Numbered from the stretch's first letter, positions 22,431 to 34,638 are shown. The stretch: DNA of 64,000 nt from Tubulanus polymorphus (GCF_964204645.1 NC_134027.1:26336485-26400484); one strand, 5' to 3'. The notes: generated by a model not told the origin, from the sequence alone. Made by a program: numbers and translations.

Positions 22431-24420
22431 TGTTGCATGACAAGAGCGAGGGAAACAGCTCACGACGAGTAATCGTCTAAAATCGTCAGGTCATCTCATG
22501 TCGATCGTCTAACTGCACATGTAAATTCACGGTCTGTTTGATTTGATATGATGCCACGCGCGGAAAATATTACCGACCGATCCGATCATCACAGGTTTGA
22601 AGATTCGAGTTCAAAACAAACCCTCGACAAGATGTAGTTGCACGGTTTTATGATCACTGATTTGAATAATTCAATCTATACTTGGAACTGAATCTAAGCT
22701 AAATTTCTCGGATAAGGCAATGGGAATGTTTCAAGAAATGAATCCGAAACGATGCACTTTCTTGTGTTGGGCAATCTCTGAACCAACGCTAGAACTATAT
22801 ACTATAGAATAGAACTCAAGAGATAGAATACTATCTTCTGATCAGAGTTTACGTAAGGCATTCCCGCGCCACGACGTGAGCAGTTCTCGAACGGTTGTTA
22901 AGCGATTTTTTTATCTTCACCTGAGAATAGCGAATCGTAAGATGGTTTTATAAAGCGTGGCGGTGTTACGGTATGACAGGGTGTCATCAATTTACTATAA
23001 ATCTCCCATCCTCCGTGAGCCGTTATCGGACGGACAGACGTCACGAGCGGGTACAGGTGGTCTCGAGATAAAATACTTAATCCTTTCAGTCTTACATCAA
23101 AGATGGATTCCATTTTCACTGAGATCGCCCCATCAGTCAGCGAGCCTCAGTAACGCACTAATGGTCCAGCTAAAATGGATACGGTAGTCTTTATAAACGA
23201 CATCACTCTGTAGCTGTCAGTCGAATTATGTCGGTTTATTTTTTGACGCCATAAAAACCGGTAACAAAAATGTTTTTATGCATTGATGACTACTAAGCAT
23301 TATTGGGGCACTATGAGCATTACGTCATCAGTATTGTCGTTGCAAAAAAAAACACTTAGAATTGTGAATATTGGCGTTTATTTTTATAAATTATCAAATT
23401 TTATTTTCGATGTAATAAAGCATTGTTAGCACTATGTAATCAATACTGGACTGGTGACCGGTCAATTCAAATCAATGGTCACCATATTCAAATCCAAATT
23501 AAATTTATTGACCATTTTTATAATAGTATTCATTGTCAACAGATATATGTTGTCAAAGCGTCAATTATCAACATCCCGATAAAGTTAGTTTTCTTTGTTT
23601 CGATTTTTCGATCAAATGACGACAACATGACTACCACACCATCGCTGAGATACTTCCAATAAGTCGATTCGAAAACTCAAATTATCGAACGAATATACGA
23701 TGAAATTAAGCCACCACACATCAGCGCATTGTGTAGATGAGTTTTTTTTTAGAATATAATCAAGGCGCAATTTATCTTTATTACGTCGGTAATAATTCGT
23801 GTCAACAGCGTGACTTACACCGAACTGCCATTATTGTAACGTAAGCCGCGCGTATGCTAGAAATACCGACCGACCCTGACCTTGACTCCTGAATCGTGAC
23901 AGCGAGAGGAACTTTACTTAAGTATTTGCCTTTTCATTTCATCGTAGATAGAAATATTGTCTGAGACGTGTAAGACACTAATACACTCAACGCTGCAGTG
24001 TTAGCGTATGTTGGTGAGCTATTAGTTGATTAAGAATGCGCGGCTCGCATTCAGTTATTACCGAGCCACACTATCCCCACCGTCCCGACGGCATTCTCAA
24101 CAATCCCCCAAATATCATTTGACAGCTCGTAGGAATCCGATAGCGATGAAAAGATATTGTCTAACTGAGATCCGACAATATTAATGAGACGATCGGGGAT
24201 TCAAGCACGTCAGGTTGGATCTGTAATATAATACGCAGTCGAAAATTTACAAGTCGCGCGCGCCGTAGAAAACTATAAACACAGACCTTGTCTGTGTGGC
24301 CTGTCAGTCGTATATCTGATAAACCCTCATTGGATTATTATTTGGTAGATCTGATATTTTCATTATGACGACGATAAGCGTACTAGCGCGGCTTTAGAGC
24401 GGCTTAAATACTGACATTTG
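22431..24420. other. no gene recognised
   Basis: Unique AT-rich sequence. Short frames at 22898-23187 and 23423-23662 have no support. I see no repeats or RNA genes. Confidence 0.45.
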
Positions 24421-24422
24421 TT

Positions 24423-24704
24423 TCATTCGAGTTGTTTCAGCCGGTCCCCGTTGACTGTCACATCGCCAGTCGTGGAGATATAGAACGTGTTTCGTGTATC
24501 TCCGAAATGAGCTCTGTCGTCGTTTATGTCTGCTGTAGTTTTTGCCGAAATGAACCCGACGGATTTATTTATAATCAGTCGCTGCTGATCAATATTTGAT
24601 TGACTTTTCGTCGTGCACATCGGAAATCCGGACGCTTTCGCAATAACTCGGAAAAGTGTCATAAACTTTTGAAACAAATCTGTTTTAGACAGTTGTAAGA
24701 TCAT
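24423..24704 (-). CDS. 93-codon ORF of unknown function
   Basis: ATG at 24704 to TGA at 24423. Composition is balanced, with few of the S/L/R runs seen in chance frames. The C-terminal half reads like an alternating beta-strand segment (AHFGDTRNTFYISTTGDVTV). No signal peptide, membrane segment or known motif is apparent. A MITE-A relic begins within a few bases upstream of the ATG, so the true 5' end may have been interrupted. It could be a fragment of a larger gene, a transposon relic, or chance. Confidence 0.3.
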   Translation of the reverse strand: MILQLSKTDLFQKFMTLFRVIAKASGFPMCTTKSQSNIDQQRLIINKSVGFISAKTTADINDDRAHFGDTRNTFYISTTGDVTVNGDRLKQLE

Positions 24705-24705
24705 G

Positions 24706-25085
24706 GCCCAGTTCCATAGTCGAGTCCAAAAGTGGTGTCAAATCTTAAAACTGGTCTTGAGTTGTTAGATTGATCATAGAATTAGATAGATTAATAGATA
24801 CACTAGTTTGTTTCAAGTTCCTAATTCAACTACAGAATAAGATAGCCGTAGAAGAATCGTTGATTGTTAAATTGTTGATATAACTATATGGTCTTAAACT
24901 GGTCTCAAGTTTTAAGCTCGGCTATAGAATGAGATGGTTTTAGAATGACCCTCTTTAGAAGTTGTTAGATTGGTTATAGAACTAAGATGGTCTTAGACTG
25001 GTGTTAAGTTGTAAGATTACCTTTATAACCGATATGAACTTAGACTGGTGTCGATAGCTATAGAACCGGTCCCAGTCTAATGGAA
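24706..25085. mobile_element. cluster of decayed MITE-A copies
   Basis: Begins with a MITE-A-type end (GGCCCAGTTCCATAGTC), continues with three to four versions of GTTAGATTG.T.ATAGAA and GGTCTTAGACTGGT, and ends near GGTCCCAGTCTAATGG. Several copies appear nested or merged. Confidence 0.6.
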
Positions 25086-26580
25086 TGTACACCACGCCGC
25101 TACAGCAGTATTACACCACCGATATACTCTATCCTCGATACGCACCAGCTACCGATGCTCAACTTGATTTGATTTATGGCGCAATTTCATGAAATTACAA
25201 GGGAATTAATTGTAGTTTTCGTCATTGTGTATATTTGGTGCATACGAAGTGATCTGAATGTCTATAAATCACTGAATCAGGCAAACATATTTGCACGTTT
25301 TACTGCATTAAGATCGGATGTTTTCGACCGTTACGGCCCAGGGTTGCCATGGTTCGGGGTAATCTATTCCAATTTGATGAAGTTCGGGTAGCGTGGTTAA
25401 TGATGTGAGCACTCACATTATTCAAGCCGCTATTTCTAGTCAGTATTTGGTACAGCTATACGTATAATAATTCACATGGTCGTTCCCCATTTTTAATACA
25501 TTCATTTGGGCGCTCGATAGCCCTTATATAGAACCTTAAAATAATGAATTTTTACAGGATACCAGATATCCTATCATAGGATTTAATTCCCCAGTATTGT
25601 CCGGCGCCTTTGCTTGTTACAATGTAATATAGCATTGTAAATATGCTATATCGTTCCGTACAAAGACTATGGATTGTATCGTAACTTCGTATTTATAATT
25701 TGTATTTTAAATAAGATAGTATTTCGTTGTATCGTATATATTACCAAGATTATTTTATTCGGTCAACCTCGCCGAACCCGGTGGACATAGTCAACCCAAA
25801 CTTTCGACTAACTACGACAAAAACTAGATTATTTTCTGACTTCCTAACGTACGTTTTCCGATGTTTATCTCAGACTTCACTCTCGGACCCCCGTTTCTCC
25901 GAGTAAGACTGTAAGAAAGGCGTGTTACAATGCGAGGGAGTGTTGTACTGTGCAAGTATCGCGTATTCAGATCAGGTTGTACTAACATGCTATACGTTCA
26001 TTATTTCACCATTCCCGACCATTCCCGACCCCGAGAACGAATCATCCTACAGTATTGTCATTTCCTCTTGCACCAGAGACATTATCGTTTGTCACAACTA
26101 CACCCGTCTCCAATTATCTGAGAATTTACGACCCATAAACTCAGTCTTCCCGCTCAGGTGGAGGCCCGCTCCGACTATAATGACCTGACTCACTATTCCT
26201 GCGCAGTTACGTCTCTGCTGATGGCGATAAAACGAATTGACCCAAACCGCAAGATGGGATTGAAATAGATGGATGACAAACTGCCGGTGAACGCTGGGAG
26301 AATGATACACCCCGCGTCTGCGCTAGAAAATAGAATCCCGTTATTTGTGGCACCCGCGAGACGGATAATTCATAACTTCAATCTCGGTTCGCGCAAACAA
26401 GGTACTTCGCGTTCAAATCCCAAACGGTGCATCTTCATAATTGCAATATTCGAATTGTTCGAGTGTAGAATGTGATTTATACGGCACGAAAACTCGTTAA
26501 CTATCTTATAAATGGGGCCTTCAAGAAACGCGTTCTCAGCTCGTCAAAGAGTAGTCTCTTTTCGAGAAGTGAAGAGATTC
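25086..26580. other. no gene recognised
   Basis: A plus ATG frame at 25176-25391 encodes 71 residues with a hydrophobic N-terminal third but has no further support. Overlapping plus frames at 25922-26188 are of chance length. The segment 25600-25760 is very AT-rich, like a 3' untranslated or spacer sequence. Confidence 0.4.
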
Positions 26581-26585
26581 TGATA

Positions 26586-26668
26586 TGGGTACCGAACAAG
26601 AATATCAGTACAACAGACAGACGGACATGGGTATGGAACAAGAATCCTACAACAGGCAGACGGACATT
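26586..26668. repeat. ~41-bp direct duplication
   Basis: GGGTACCGAACAAGAAT... and GGGTATGGAACAAGAAT... each end in CAGACGGACAT. Two adjacent copies with scattered substitutions. Confidence 0.8.
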
Positions 26669-26746
26669 TCAATAACTTAGATAATTTGTGGACAAAAACC
26701 AGTCCACAAGGGTTTCCCTATAAAATATTCCTGAAATGTCTATATC

Positions 26747-26885
26747 AGGGGCCGGTTGCATAGTCATGGCTTAGAATTCAGACCACTCTAAGACCAACTT
26801 AGTTCTATAGCCAGTCGAACGTAAGACCAGTCTTAAGATTTAAGACCACTTTTCTACCTAAGTCATGACTGTGCAACTGGCCCCT
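26747..26885. mobile_element. MITE-A, near-complete copy
   Basis: A 139-bp palindromic element. The left end AGGGGCCGGTTGCATAGTC is matched by an inverted right end AGGGGCCAGTTGCACAGTC. Both continue into ATG.CTTAG. The interior contains TTAGTTCTATAGCCAGTC and AAGACCAGTCTTAAG. Flanks CTATATC and GTATATAG extend the symmetry slightly, so the exact target duplication is unclear. This is the best-preserved member of the family scattered through the window and has no coding capacity. Confidence 0.85.
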
Positions 26886-26889
26886 CAGT

Positions 26890-28055
26890 ATATAGTCGAA
26901 ATTTCGAAAATGAATGTTTAACTATAGGAAACCTTATCGGACTCGTGTTTCTATCTGAGAGTGGGTTTTTCCAAACACGATAAGATAGTCCATCGTTACA
27001 ACATTGCCAAATTTGCCAGAGAAATTCGACCAGAAAATTTTATCTTAAAGTTTTTCAGTGGAACAGATTGATCGTATCTCAAATAATATTATGGACGTCA
27101 GGTTGTTGAACAGAATGGATCTTTTTGAAGACAACACAATTCGCTGAACGTCTGTCCACCCGATTGATACTATATCCGATAGCTCACTTGATATAGAAGA
27201 TTTAGAATGGGATATTTTAGTCGAAGAAGACTTTTTGCAGTTGGCAAACGTCTGAATTCGATCACGTTCTCTAAGGCTGAGTTGAAGAGAGTGTGTGACG
27301 ATTCTTCGAAATCTAACATGTTCTATATACAATAACCGATTCATTGTTACAAAAGTCTTGATGAAAGTTTCTCAGTGACTCGACGCCTATGGGAGCCTGA
27401 TTCACGCGTCACCATGCATCATTCTGCGCAACACACCAACAACAACGAGACTCAACGTGAATTTTCGTCTTTCCGTCTTGTCGACAACGGATGTGAAATG
27501 AAACGAAAAGTCTGGCTGGATTTTATTGATATAAATGAGTGTATAAGACTAGCGAGCGCCACCTTAATGATGTGTGCTGCATCCCAGTGAGGTGATAACG
27601 CCGCGCTTACTGTCACTAGCTACGATGATTGATGACAGACGACGCATTCAACCGTCGCACCCCAAAGGTCTTCCTTGTTTCGCAGTCACAAATAAGAACT
27701 GCCTTTCACAAAACACACAAGAGATCCAGCGAAAATGCGCTGAGTTTCCCGCAATTCCTGTCATATACAGCATTCTCGCGCGGTCTCCCGTCGCACCAGA
27801 AAGGTTTCATTTTCGATAACTGGCGACGACCACGAATAGGTCTATACTCAATTCTGAACGGAACGAGTGATAAGAATAAGATGATATTTCGGTGAAACGA
27901 ACTTGACCAGTTTCTTGCCGAAGATTCTATCCCGGTTTTGTTGGTCAGTCGTAAGGAAAGAGAATGATAATTCACCGAGTATTATGACCTTTTCTGGAAT
28001 GAAAATAACGGTAATTCACTCGAATTAGCAAATTGCGTGTCTCGAAACTGATCTC
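26890..28055. other. no gene recognised
   Basis: Frames on both strands at 27574-27975 overlap each other. Neither shows splice signals or recognisable motifs. A minus frame at 27045-27344 is also unsupported. Confidence 0.4.
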
Positions 28056-28057
28056 TT

Positions 28058-28358
28058 GTTAATATCCATTGATTCGACATTGATTTGTTTTTTTAACCGG
28101 TTTTTTCCTGAAATGTCTCAGACAGATTTCAGAAAAAAATGGTAAAAAACTGCCGAATGGAGCGTTGAGTGGATTGCTCCGATCATATGTCAGTCGGTAA
28201 TTGTTAATATCCATTGATTCGACAATTTTTTTCACCGTTTTTTTCTGAAATATCGTAGACACATTTCAGAAAGAAGAATGGGAAAAAAACTCCCGAGTGC
28301 GTGGAGCGTTGAGTGGATTGCTCCGATCATCGGGATCAGATGTCAGTCAGTAATTTGT
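28058..28358. repeat. ~145-bp tandem duplication
   Basis: Two modules (about 28058-28200 and 28201-28358) share TTAATATCCATTGATTCGAC, a CCGTTTTTTTCTGAAAT...ATTTCAGAAA hairpin, GAGCGTTGAGTGGATTGCTC and ATGTCAGTC.GTAA. The terminal part (GAGTG.ATTGCTCCGATCA..TGTCAG) recurs alone at 32150-32180, so the module belongs to a dispersed repeat family. The second copy runs into the AG microsatellite at 28376. Confidence 0.8.
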
Positions 28359-28371
28359 CACTCGTTGCGTT

Positions 28372-28375
<4 letters not shown>

Positions 28376-28442
<67 letters not shown>
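28376..28442. repeat. (AG)n microsatellite
   Basis: An uninterrupted dinucleotide run of about 33 units. Confidence 0.98.
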
Positions 28443-28447
<5 letters not shown>

Positions 28448-28625
28448 TTATCTTCTGTACACATTCACTTTATCCACCGGTTTTTATTGCCGTCAAAAAT
28501 GAACTGGTCGTAACTCTGCCTCGGCTCGGCATGAGTCAGGTAGGAGCCATAAAATACGCGATTTCACCTAGGATACGAGAAACCCGGGATTAATGGCGAA
28601 CACAGTCATCCATCCGTCATCGATA

Positions 28626-28826
28626 TTAAGTCAAATACTCGAGCGGAGTCGGTATAGACATCTGACTCAAACCCGCCAGCCACACCCCATTAAGTTCGGG
28701 GTCTGAAATGTTGTCGCCACTTGATGGATCATTTGGAGATTTATCACGGTACTTTACGGTTGAGTCACATAGTAATATTCCCGAAATAAAACTTTTAGGC
28801 GGAAAGTCCCGAAATGAGATTCGCAT
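28626..28826 (-). CDS. 66-codon ORF, possible terminal exon
   Basis: An ATG at 28826 opens a frame to TAA at 28626, preceded by an in-frame TGA a few codons upstream. The peptide is protein-like (CDSTVKYRDKSPNDPSSGDN, GVWLAGLSQMSIPTPLEYLT). A good acceptor (GACAACATTTCAG) lies inside the frame, so the genuine coding part may be only the last ~22 codons of a longer minus-strand gene. No family recognised. Confidence 0.22.
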   Translation of the reverse strand: MRISFRDFPPKSFISGILLCDSTVKYRDKSPNDPSSGDNISDPELNGVWLAGLSQMSIPTPLEYLT

Positions 28827-29301
28827 TAGATGTGTAAATCATAAACTTATTTAAACAGAAATAATCGTGGTCTGGTTAGAAGATTTTTGACGCCGTTAAA
28901 TCCGTTACATTAATGCATTTTATAGCGTAATGAATATAGTTGAGATCATTTCCAAGTCTTGATGAACATCATCAACAGAAACCCACAATTTCAATTCAAA
29001 ACAACTGTAATTTTTTTTCTTACGTTACGGGTAGAATTTATTTGAAAGAAAAAAAAATTTGAAATCTAATAAAAAACAAAAACAATCGTGTTAAATTGAT
29101 ATTGTGGGTTTGACCCAATGATATTATACGTTATCATGGATGACACAAACGATTACTCCAATATTACGTATAGTAGTTACTCTAAACTCGCCCTTCAGAT
29201 GGTACTGTGTCAGACGATGTGCACTACGTCATCAATAAATGTTATTTTTGCAGGCGTCAATAAAGATAGTTGTCTTGTTTTTAAGTGCACCGCAGACACG
29301 A

Positions 29302-29351
29302 GTTCTCTCTCCCTCTCTCTCCCTCTCTCTCTCTCTCTCCCTCTCTCTCCC

Positions 29352-29391
<40 letters not shown>

Positions 29392-29530
29392 TCTCTCTCT
29401 CCCTCTCTCTCCCTCTCTCTCCCTCTCTCTCTCTCTCCCTCTCTCTCCCTCTCTCTCTCCCTCTCTCTCTCCCTCTCTCTCCCTCTCCCTCTCCCTCTCT
29501 CTCTCCCTCTCTCCCCCTCTCTCTCTTTCT
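29302..29530. repeat. (CT)n / CCCTCT pyrimidine tract
   Basis: About 230 bases of CTCTCT with frequent CCC. All four long frames through it (S/L/P on plus, R/E/G on minus) are artefacts. Confidence 0.97.
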
Positions 29531-29534
29531 CAAT

Positions 29535-30560
29535 CTATTTTAGACTTATTGATAGAAAACGCTGGAAATAAAACAACCTGAAAAATAAACGTTTGATTCG
29601 AACAAGATGTAAACAAAACGAGAGAAACTTTACATCACACACGAACTATGAATCCAACATTTCAAACCGAATATACCCAACCGACAATACAAACTAGAGG
29701 TATGCTATCGGAGGTCTACACCAGAGTTTGCAGTTTGATAAAAACTTAGTATATGTGTAGTTCGAAATCCCGAAGGAATACGTGCAAACACGTGCAGCAC
29801 GGGATTGCATTTAGGAGTCGGTTATAGTTCAAACACTGACCCCCCAGTTTCGCGTCCCCTGATAGAACGAACTGTTACTGCGCTCAGTGTTTATCCTTAG
29901 TTAATCCTCGACTGAACTTTTGTTCGTATCTCGTGTGGAAACTGATATTAACCTGTTAAATTCCGGTCTATTTGTACACAACAGACATACGAGTGAGTGA
30001 GCGAGTGCGCTACGGCGTGTGGAACACTGACCAACATACTTCAACTTTAATACCACTAACTAACCTTCATCTATCTCATTATCTTCATTACGTCATTCAA
30101 CTCAATCATCATAAGTTTCGTATCTTAAATCAATTCAATTATTGGGGTTTTTTATATAGAGATAATGCGAAATGTCCTCGACGAATACGACGGGGATGCC
30201 ACAATAAACCCAACAGGAATACGAAATGTTCTGTTAATTGTGAATGATATTTTTCTGTAACGTTTCGGCTCGGATCTAATGCTATCATCGGCCGTACTGT
30301 CGAAGAATAAAATTGACTGTATGAACCCTTTGCGAGCGCGTTTCGAGTGTGCAGGGGTTTTCCATAAAATAATAATTCCATCTATGGAAAATTTGAAATG
30401 TGCCAAAAACGACAAAAGTACATAGTACCGTACAAAAATCAAACAAAGGAACGAGGTGAATGATTTAAAAGTACATTCACATTTGACGGGACTCTTCGTC
30501 TGTTCAGTTGGATTTATTGGGTTTCCAGCGTATTGGGTTTTTTATTTGATTTTATAGTAT
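29535..30560. other. no gene recognised
   Basis: Unique sequence. A decayed type-A hairpin motif (ACGTTTCGGCTC...GCTATCATCGG) lies at 30258-30293. Overlapping frames at 29972-30442 have no support. Confidence 0.4.
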
Positions 30561-30567
30561 ATGAATT

Positions 30568-30632
30568 ACACGGCTGATATATCAATGATATATCAGTGAG
30601 TTGATATATGAATGAGCCGATATATCAATCTC
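30568..30632. repeat. irregular GATATATCA repeat
   Basis: Four to five copies of (T)GATATATCAA/GAGTTGATATATGAA in alternating orientation. Confidence 0.6.
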
Positions 30633-30745
30633 ATGCAAATCCGCTTTTTCCTGTTTGTATTTTACATATAATCCTATCGCAACAAAATACGTATATATCA
30701 AGTAGAAAATCTGTTCGATGAGTCACCGCCCGCTACCACCGGGGT

Positions 30746-30746
<1 letters not shown>

Positions 30747-30779
<33 letters not shown>

Positions 30780-30786
30780 ACTGCTG
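30747..30786. repeat. (TGC)n trinucleotide repeat
   Basis: About 13 TGC units with one TAC interruption. No coding frame with support runs through it. Confidence 0.95.
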
Positions 30787-31110
30787 TTTAAATACCTGAT
30801 ACAAAAATTCACAGATAAATCAAATAAAACGAATAATTTTCGATATTAAATCTACAACTGACCGTAAAACATAACAGGTGGGGGGAAATATTAATCGCGG
30901 ATTTAATGTAGATTAAGTTTATATTTACGACCGATATTTCGCTGTAACTTCCGGTAGACTAGCGAACTGAAACGGATGTAAGATTAAATCCCGATGTAAA
31001 ACGCGCTCGCGCCGAAAAATTTATCGCTTACGATTTAAAAACATCCGCTATGCACGTGATCATAAAACAATCGATGATAAATTTATCGCGAGTAAACTTT
31101 GTGATTTTAC

Positions 31111-31150
31111 TTAGAAAGAAAGAAAGAAAGAAAGAGAGAAAGAGAAAGAA
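31111..31150. repeat. (AAAG)n tract
   Basis: GAAAGAAAGAAAG followed by GAGAAAGAGAAAG. Confidence 0.9.
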
Positions 31151-31266
31151 GCGATTGCCGAGCTGCGCGTGAAGAGACGACCGCGCGGCGTCTGTCGACC
31201 ACGACGCCGCCCTGGTGTAAAAACGCCGAACTAAACTATAAAACATGGAAAGTAAATGCACTCTAC

Positions 31267-31310
31267 CTTCATCGGCAGGATCGAATCGTGTTCGTACTTT
31301 GAAAACTTAC
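31267..31310 (-). CDS. putative 44-base micro-exon with recursive-splice-like 5' junction
   Basis: On the minus strand a strong acceptor (TTCTTTCTCTTTTTAG) ends at 31311 and is followed directly by GTAAGT. After 44 bases comes a second donor (GATGAAG^GTAGAG at 31266). An acceptor immediately joined to GTAAGT is the signature of a recursive splice site, and a nearby second donor is what defines an RS-exon. Read with one base carried in, the 44 bases encode SKYEHDSILPMK-like residues without a stop. The phase fits the donor of the putative exon at 37726-37811, 6.4 kb upstream. No family is recognisable from 14 codons. Confidence 0.3.
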
Positions 31311-31329
31311 CTAAAAAGAGAAAGAAAAA

Positions 31330-33520
31330 ACAACTGTTAGTTTAAGATGTAAAACAAATTTCTGTCAGAGACACGTGGGTTTGAAAACAAACCACAAACA
31401 AAGCTCTATAAAACCCAAGGCATTTTCCCAGCCATTTTCTCTCTCGATATTTCGTGCTGCGCGATAGGACTAACTATCATCTCCCGGCTGGGACTCTGGT
31501 GGCCCAAAAACTCTGCCCTAGATCCATCTTCCCGCTGCACGGATTCGAGTCGAATCGATGTCGCGTGGAACCACGACGGCACGACCCCCCGCCGCAAACC
31601 CATACGCCATTCCTCAGCAGCTTAACGGACTCGAAACTTTTAACGTAATCTTGAAATGTGAGCTGAAATTCTGTACCTTTCTGTAGCTGCTCCTGCGCAT
31701 GAGGATTTCTACGATACACCGCGTATCCGCTATAATCCTTATACTAAAAACCAAGTTAAACGAACAAGTGAACGATGCTGATCTGATAGATCTCGATTTT
31801 CTCTGTATTTACTAGAGTTTCTAGGGTTATGTTTAAACTACCACCTGACCACATTATCGGAAAGCGAGCTTCATTCGCTTCTCTTCGCCGATACATACAA
31901 ATATACACGCGTTTTCGTTGAGGAAAAAATATGAACCGTCTGAAAAAAACTAATTCGAAGCAGATTTCTGTTTCTAAACTCGTTCGGTTGATATAGAGAT
32001 GAATACTGATTTAAACTGATCAGAGGTATTACACAGCTTCTAGTTTCAAAAAGGTGTTGCTTTTATGACATTATGAATAAACGGTGGAATATTGCACTAA
32101 ATTATTGAATTAAATTCGATTTTGAGATCTGTGGTATCGATCGAAACTTGAGTGCATTGCTCCGATCAAATGTCAGCCAGTAAACTGCTTCCCATCTTCC
32201 GAAACATTTACCTACTATGCACTAGTATTAGCGAAACTCAAAATAAAACTAGTTATCTTAAAATATCTCTGATTATCTTGATTTCGCAACTTGTTTTAGT
32301 AAAATATTTTGTTCAAGTTCTATTACTAATTTGCAGCCAACGACAAAAGAGCTGAATATTGAATGCGTGGTCAGAAACACTATTTTCAGAATTGTGGCCG
32401 TTTACTTAATCCAGTAACCTTACAACTGATATGTATATGATACTAATATAATACTTTTAAAATATATTTATTCGTAAATTTGACCACACGAGGAGAGATT
32501 CAATGGTATAACGCGCGTATCATTGCTACAGAATTTTACATTTTTTAACTCGTATTCTACGTTTTTCGAGTTTAGTAAACATCCAACAACAAAGATTCCC
32601 CGGTGTTTAGGAAAACAAGCAAAAAAACAACCGCTAACTGGCAAACCACAGCGTGGGGTAAAAAACCCCGCCGTCAGCCACAACACCGCCAGCTAGCTCT
32701 CAATTCAAACATCAACATAGATCGGTTCAATCCGTGTTTTAGAGAGAACTAAATCCGACTTCAAACGACGACTCGGCGCTGATCAGGAAATCTGATTCCA
32801 GAAAAACGAACGGAAACAATTTTTCGAGTGGAAAAAATACATTATCGATGTCGAATCAACATAGAAAAATAGCGTTGATAATTAACGATTTTTTAACACG
32901 CAATAATCTGTACACGTGTGTAGAAGAGATTCACCAGTCAATAACAAAACTCATAAGAATATAGTCGTTATGAATTTTTTGATATAGAACTAACGTCGCT
33001 TACGTCTTAAATTTTACCAAGTGTCCGATGTTACCAAGGAGTTGATTCAACCATGTATCCAGCACTTGGTGCTAAGCTGCGTTACTGGTACCGGGTTATA
33101 TGAATGAAATGGGAGGTGGCGCCGTCTAAATAGATAAATAATGTCTTCGATCGCAGATTTTTTACAATCACTGATGTCGTGATTCAATTATAATCATGTA
33201 ATCATGTTTTTAGATAGTAAATCATTGCCAGGCACTCTGATCGGTTGATGCTTTCTAATTGTCTCATTTTTGTGGGTCGTAAACACTGCGATTAAGACTC
33301 ACTCGTCCCAGCAGCAGCGATCACGTTATGTAATAGATTAATCTGTCTAATTCGACGATTTGTCTTCCTGAATAAAGAACACGTTCATTAAATTCTCATT
33401 AACTCGAATCATGAACTAATCATCAACTTGTCGTTAAAATAAATGATCTATGAGAAAACAAGATTTTAAAATGTAGGTCACACGATCATCGAGAGTTAAT
33501 TCACTTCTAATTCAGGCCTG
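31330..33520. other. no gene recognised
   Basis: Would be intronic if the minus-strand exons at 37.7 and 31.3 kb belong together. Holds one stray copy of the repeat end GTGCATTGCTCCGATCAAA (32153-32171). Frames at 31406-31719 and 32468-32686 lack support. Confidence 0.4.
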
Positions 33521-33528
33521 TAACTCAC

Positions 33529-34638
33529 GATGTTCGGCGGCGATTAGTTGCCAGTGTATACTCGTAGATGGCAGCACCTCGCAGACACTCTGATTCGGAT
33601 ACTTCGAACTCCGCGATGAATTTCCCGATCTTGCTCTAAATCTTTGTCACGTTACTGCTCTTAAGCCAGGGCACGTACGGATGCGGGAATCCGGTATACG
33701 TGACCGTGAACATACCGATAAAAGGGATATAAAACGTCTCACGTCTCACAGAGAACCCCAGTTTGACTCCGATTGAAATGTTTTCTCCGATTTTTGTTCA
33801 CCTTTCTTTACAATCATTGAAATCACCGTTTAGCTAAACACCTTCGTAAATCTTCTCTGATTGATTCACTGTAACTTTTAGTTAATCTTAATAGTACCGT
33901 CCCGGGCGCGTTAGAATGTCGCTACTGACTTTCGAGCTTGGACTTGATCGCGATCACTTCACGATGTTGTGAGCTAAATTCAGATTTTAACCGCCGTCCT
34001 GTAGACGGGTATTTTGCTTGTACTCGATAGAAATCGAATCGATCAGATTACTGAAAATCACGGATGTGTTTCTGTAGAACATTTCCGTTCTAGGAACCGA
34101 CTTATAATTAGTAATCTGGTCACCCAGTACTGACTGTAAACTACAATCAATATAATACCACAGCATATGCTTTTACTAAACTCAAAACATATAGATTGAT
34201 ATTGGAAAAACCGTTTGATTCACAAACTCTCGAATCTCGGGAGATGAAAGCGACTGAATTTAATGGTGATAGTAAATCCTCGGTAGAGAGTCCACATAGT
34301 CGAATATCCAACAAAGAATAAACAGTTTCATTTTTACGTCATAATGAATTCCGACGAACGAGTGACCATTATAACGTATTCTCGTGACAAATCTAAAATC
34401 CAGTATATTTTTGTATCAGTTTAGATTTGTCTTGAGAATGTGTAGTGTATGAACGGTCACCACCCGAAGTGATTAGATATAAAAAATGAGACTTTTGGGG
34501 GATATTAAATTTCGCACGTACCTTTACAATCACAGTGTCGTTCTCAATAACATCGCCGAAAGTGCAGTAGCCATAATCAATAGAGTTTTTATCGTAAGTT
34601 TGAATTTCAGTTAAAATTCTACTGTCGCTCGATCCCAT
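33529..34638 (-). pseudogene. broken multi-exon gene, unknown function
   Basis: Exon 1 is 34522-34638: ATG, 39 codons, then a donor AAG^GTACGT. The acceptor GTAGTTTACAG at 34134 opens a second exon in the same phase, in frame for 48 codons (34133-33990). There TAA interrupts, while the neighbouring frame stays open to 33925, as after a one-base shift. A third stretch (33797-33529) reads like protein (GVKLGFSV, FTVTYTG, GKFIAEFEVSE) but contains an in-frame TAG at 33636-33638. It ends at a good donor (GTGAGT, 33528-33523). Two TATA boxes lie upstream. No signal peptide or known domain is certain; the strand-rich pattern with alternating small polar residues recalls beta-rich secreted proteins only loosely. 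Either a recently inactivated gene, a gene with sequence errors, or a model whose introns I have misplaced. Confidence 0.35.
34522..34638 (-). CDS. putative first coding exon
   Basis: ATG at 34638 begins a 117-base frame ending exactly at a consensus donor (GTGATTGTAAAG^GTACGT). The encoded start reads MGSSDSRILTEIQ... and contains YGYCTFGDV. The TATA box at 34694-34701 lies about 56 bases upstream of the ATG, which leaves a 5' leader of roughly 30 bases. The intron ends in phase 0, matching the acceptor at 34134. An alternative is that this is an internal exon with an acceptor at GCTAAAG^ATG, but no pyrimidine tract supports that. Confidence 0.4.

Noticed and set aside
29118-29581. Four long ORFs in several frames
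   Set aside because: They all run through the CT-rich tract and consist of S/L/P or R/E/G repeats.
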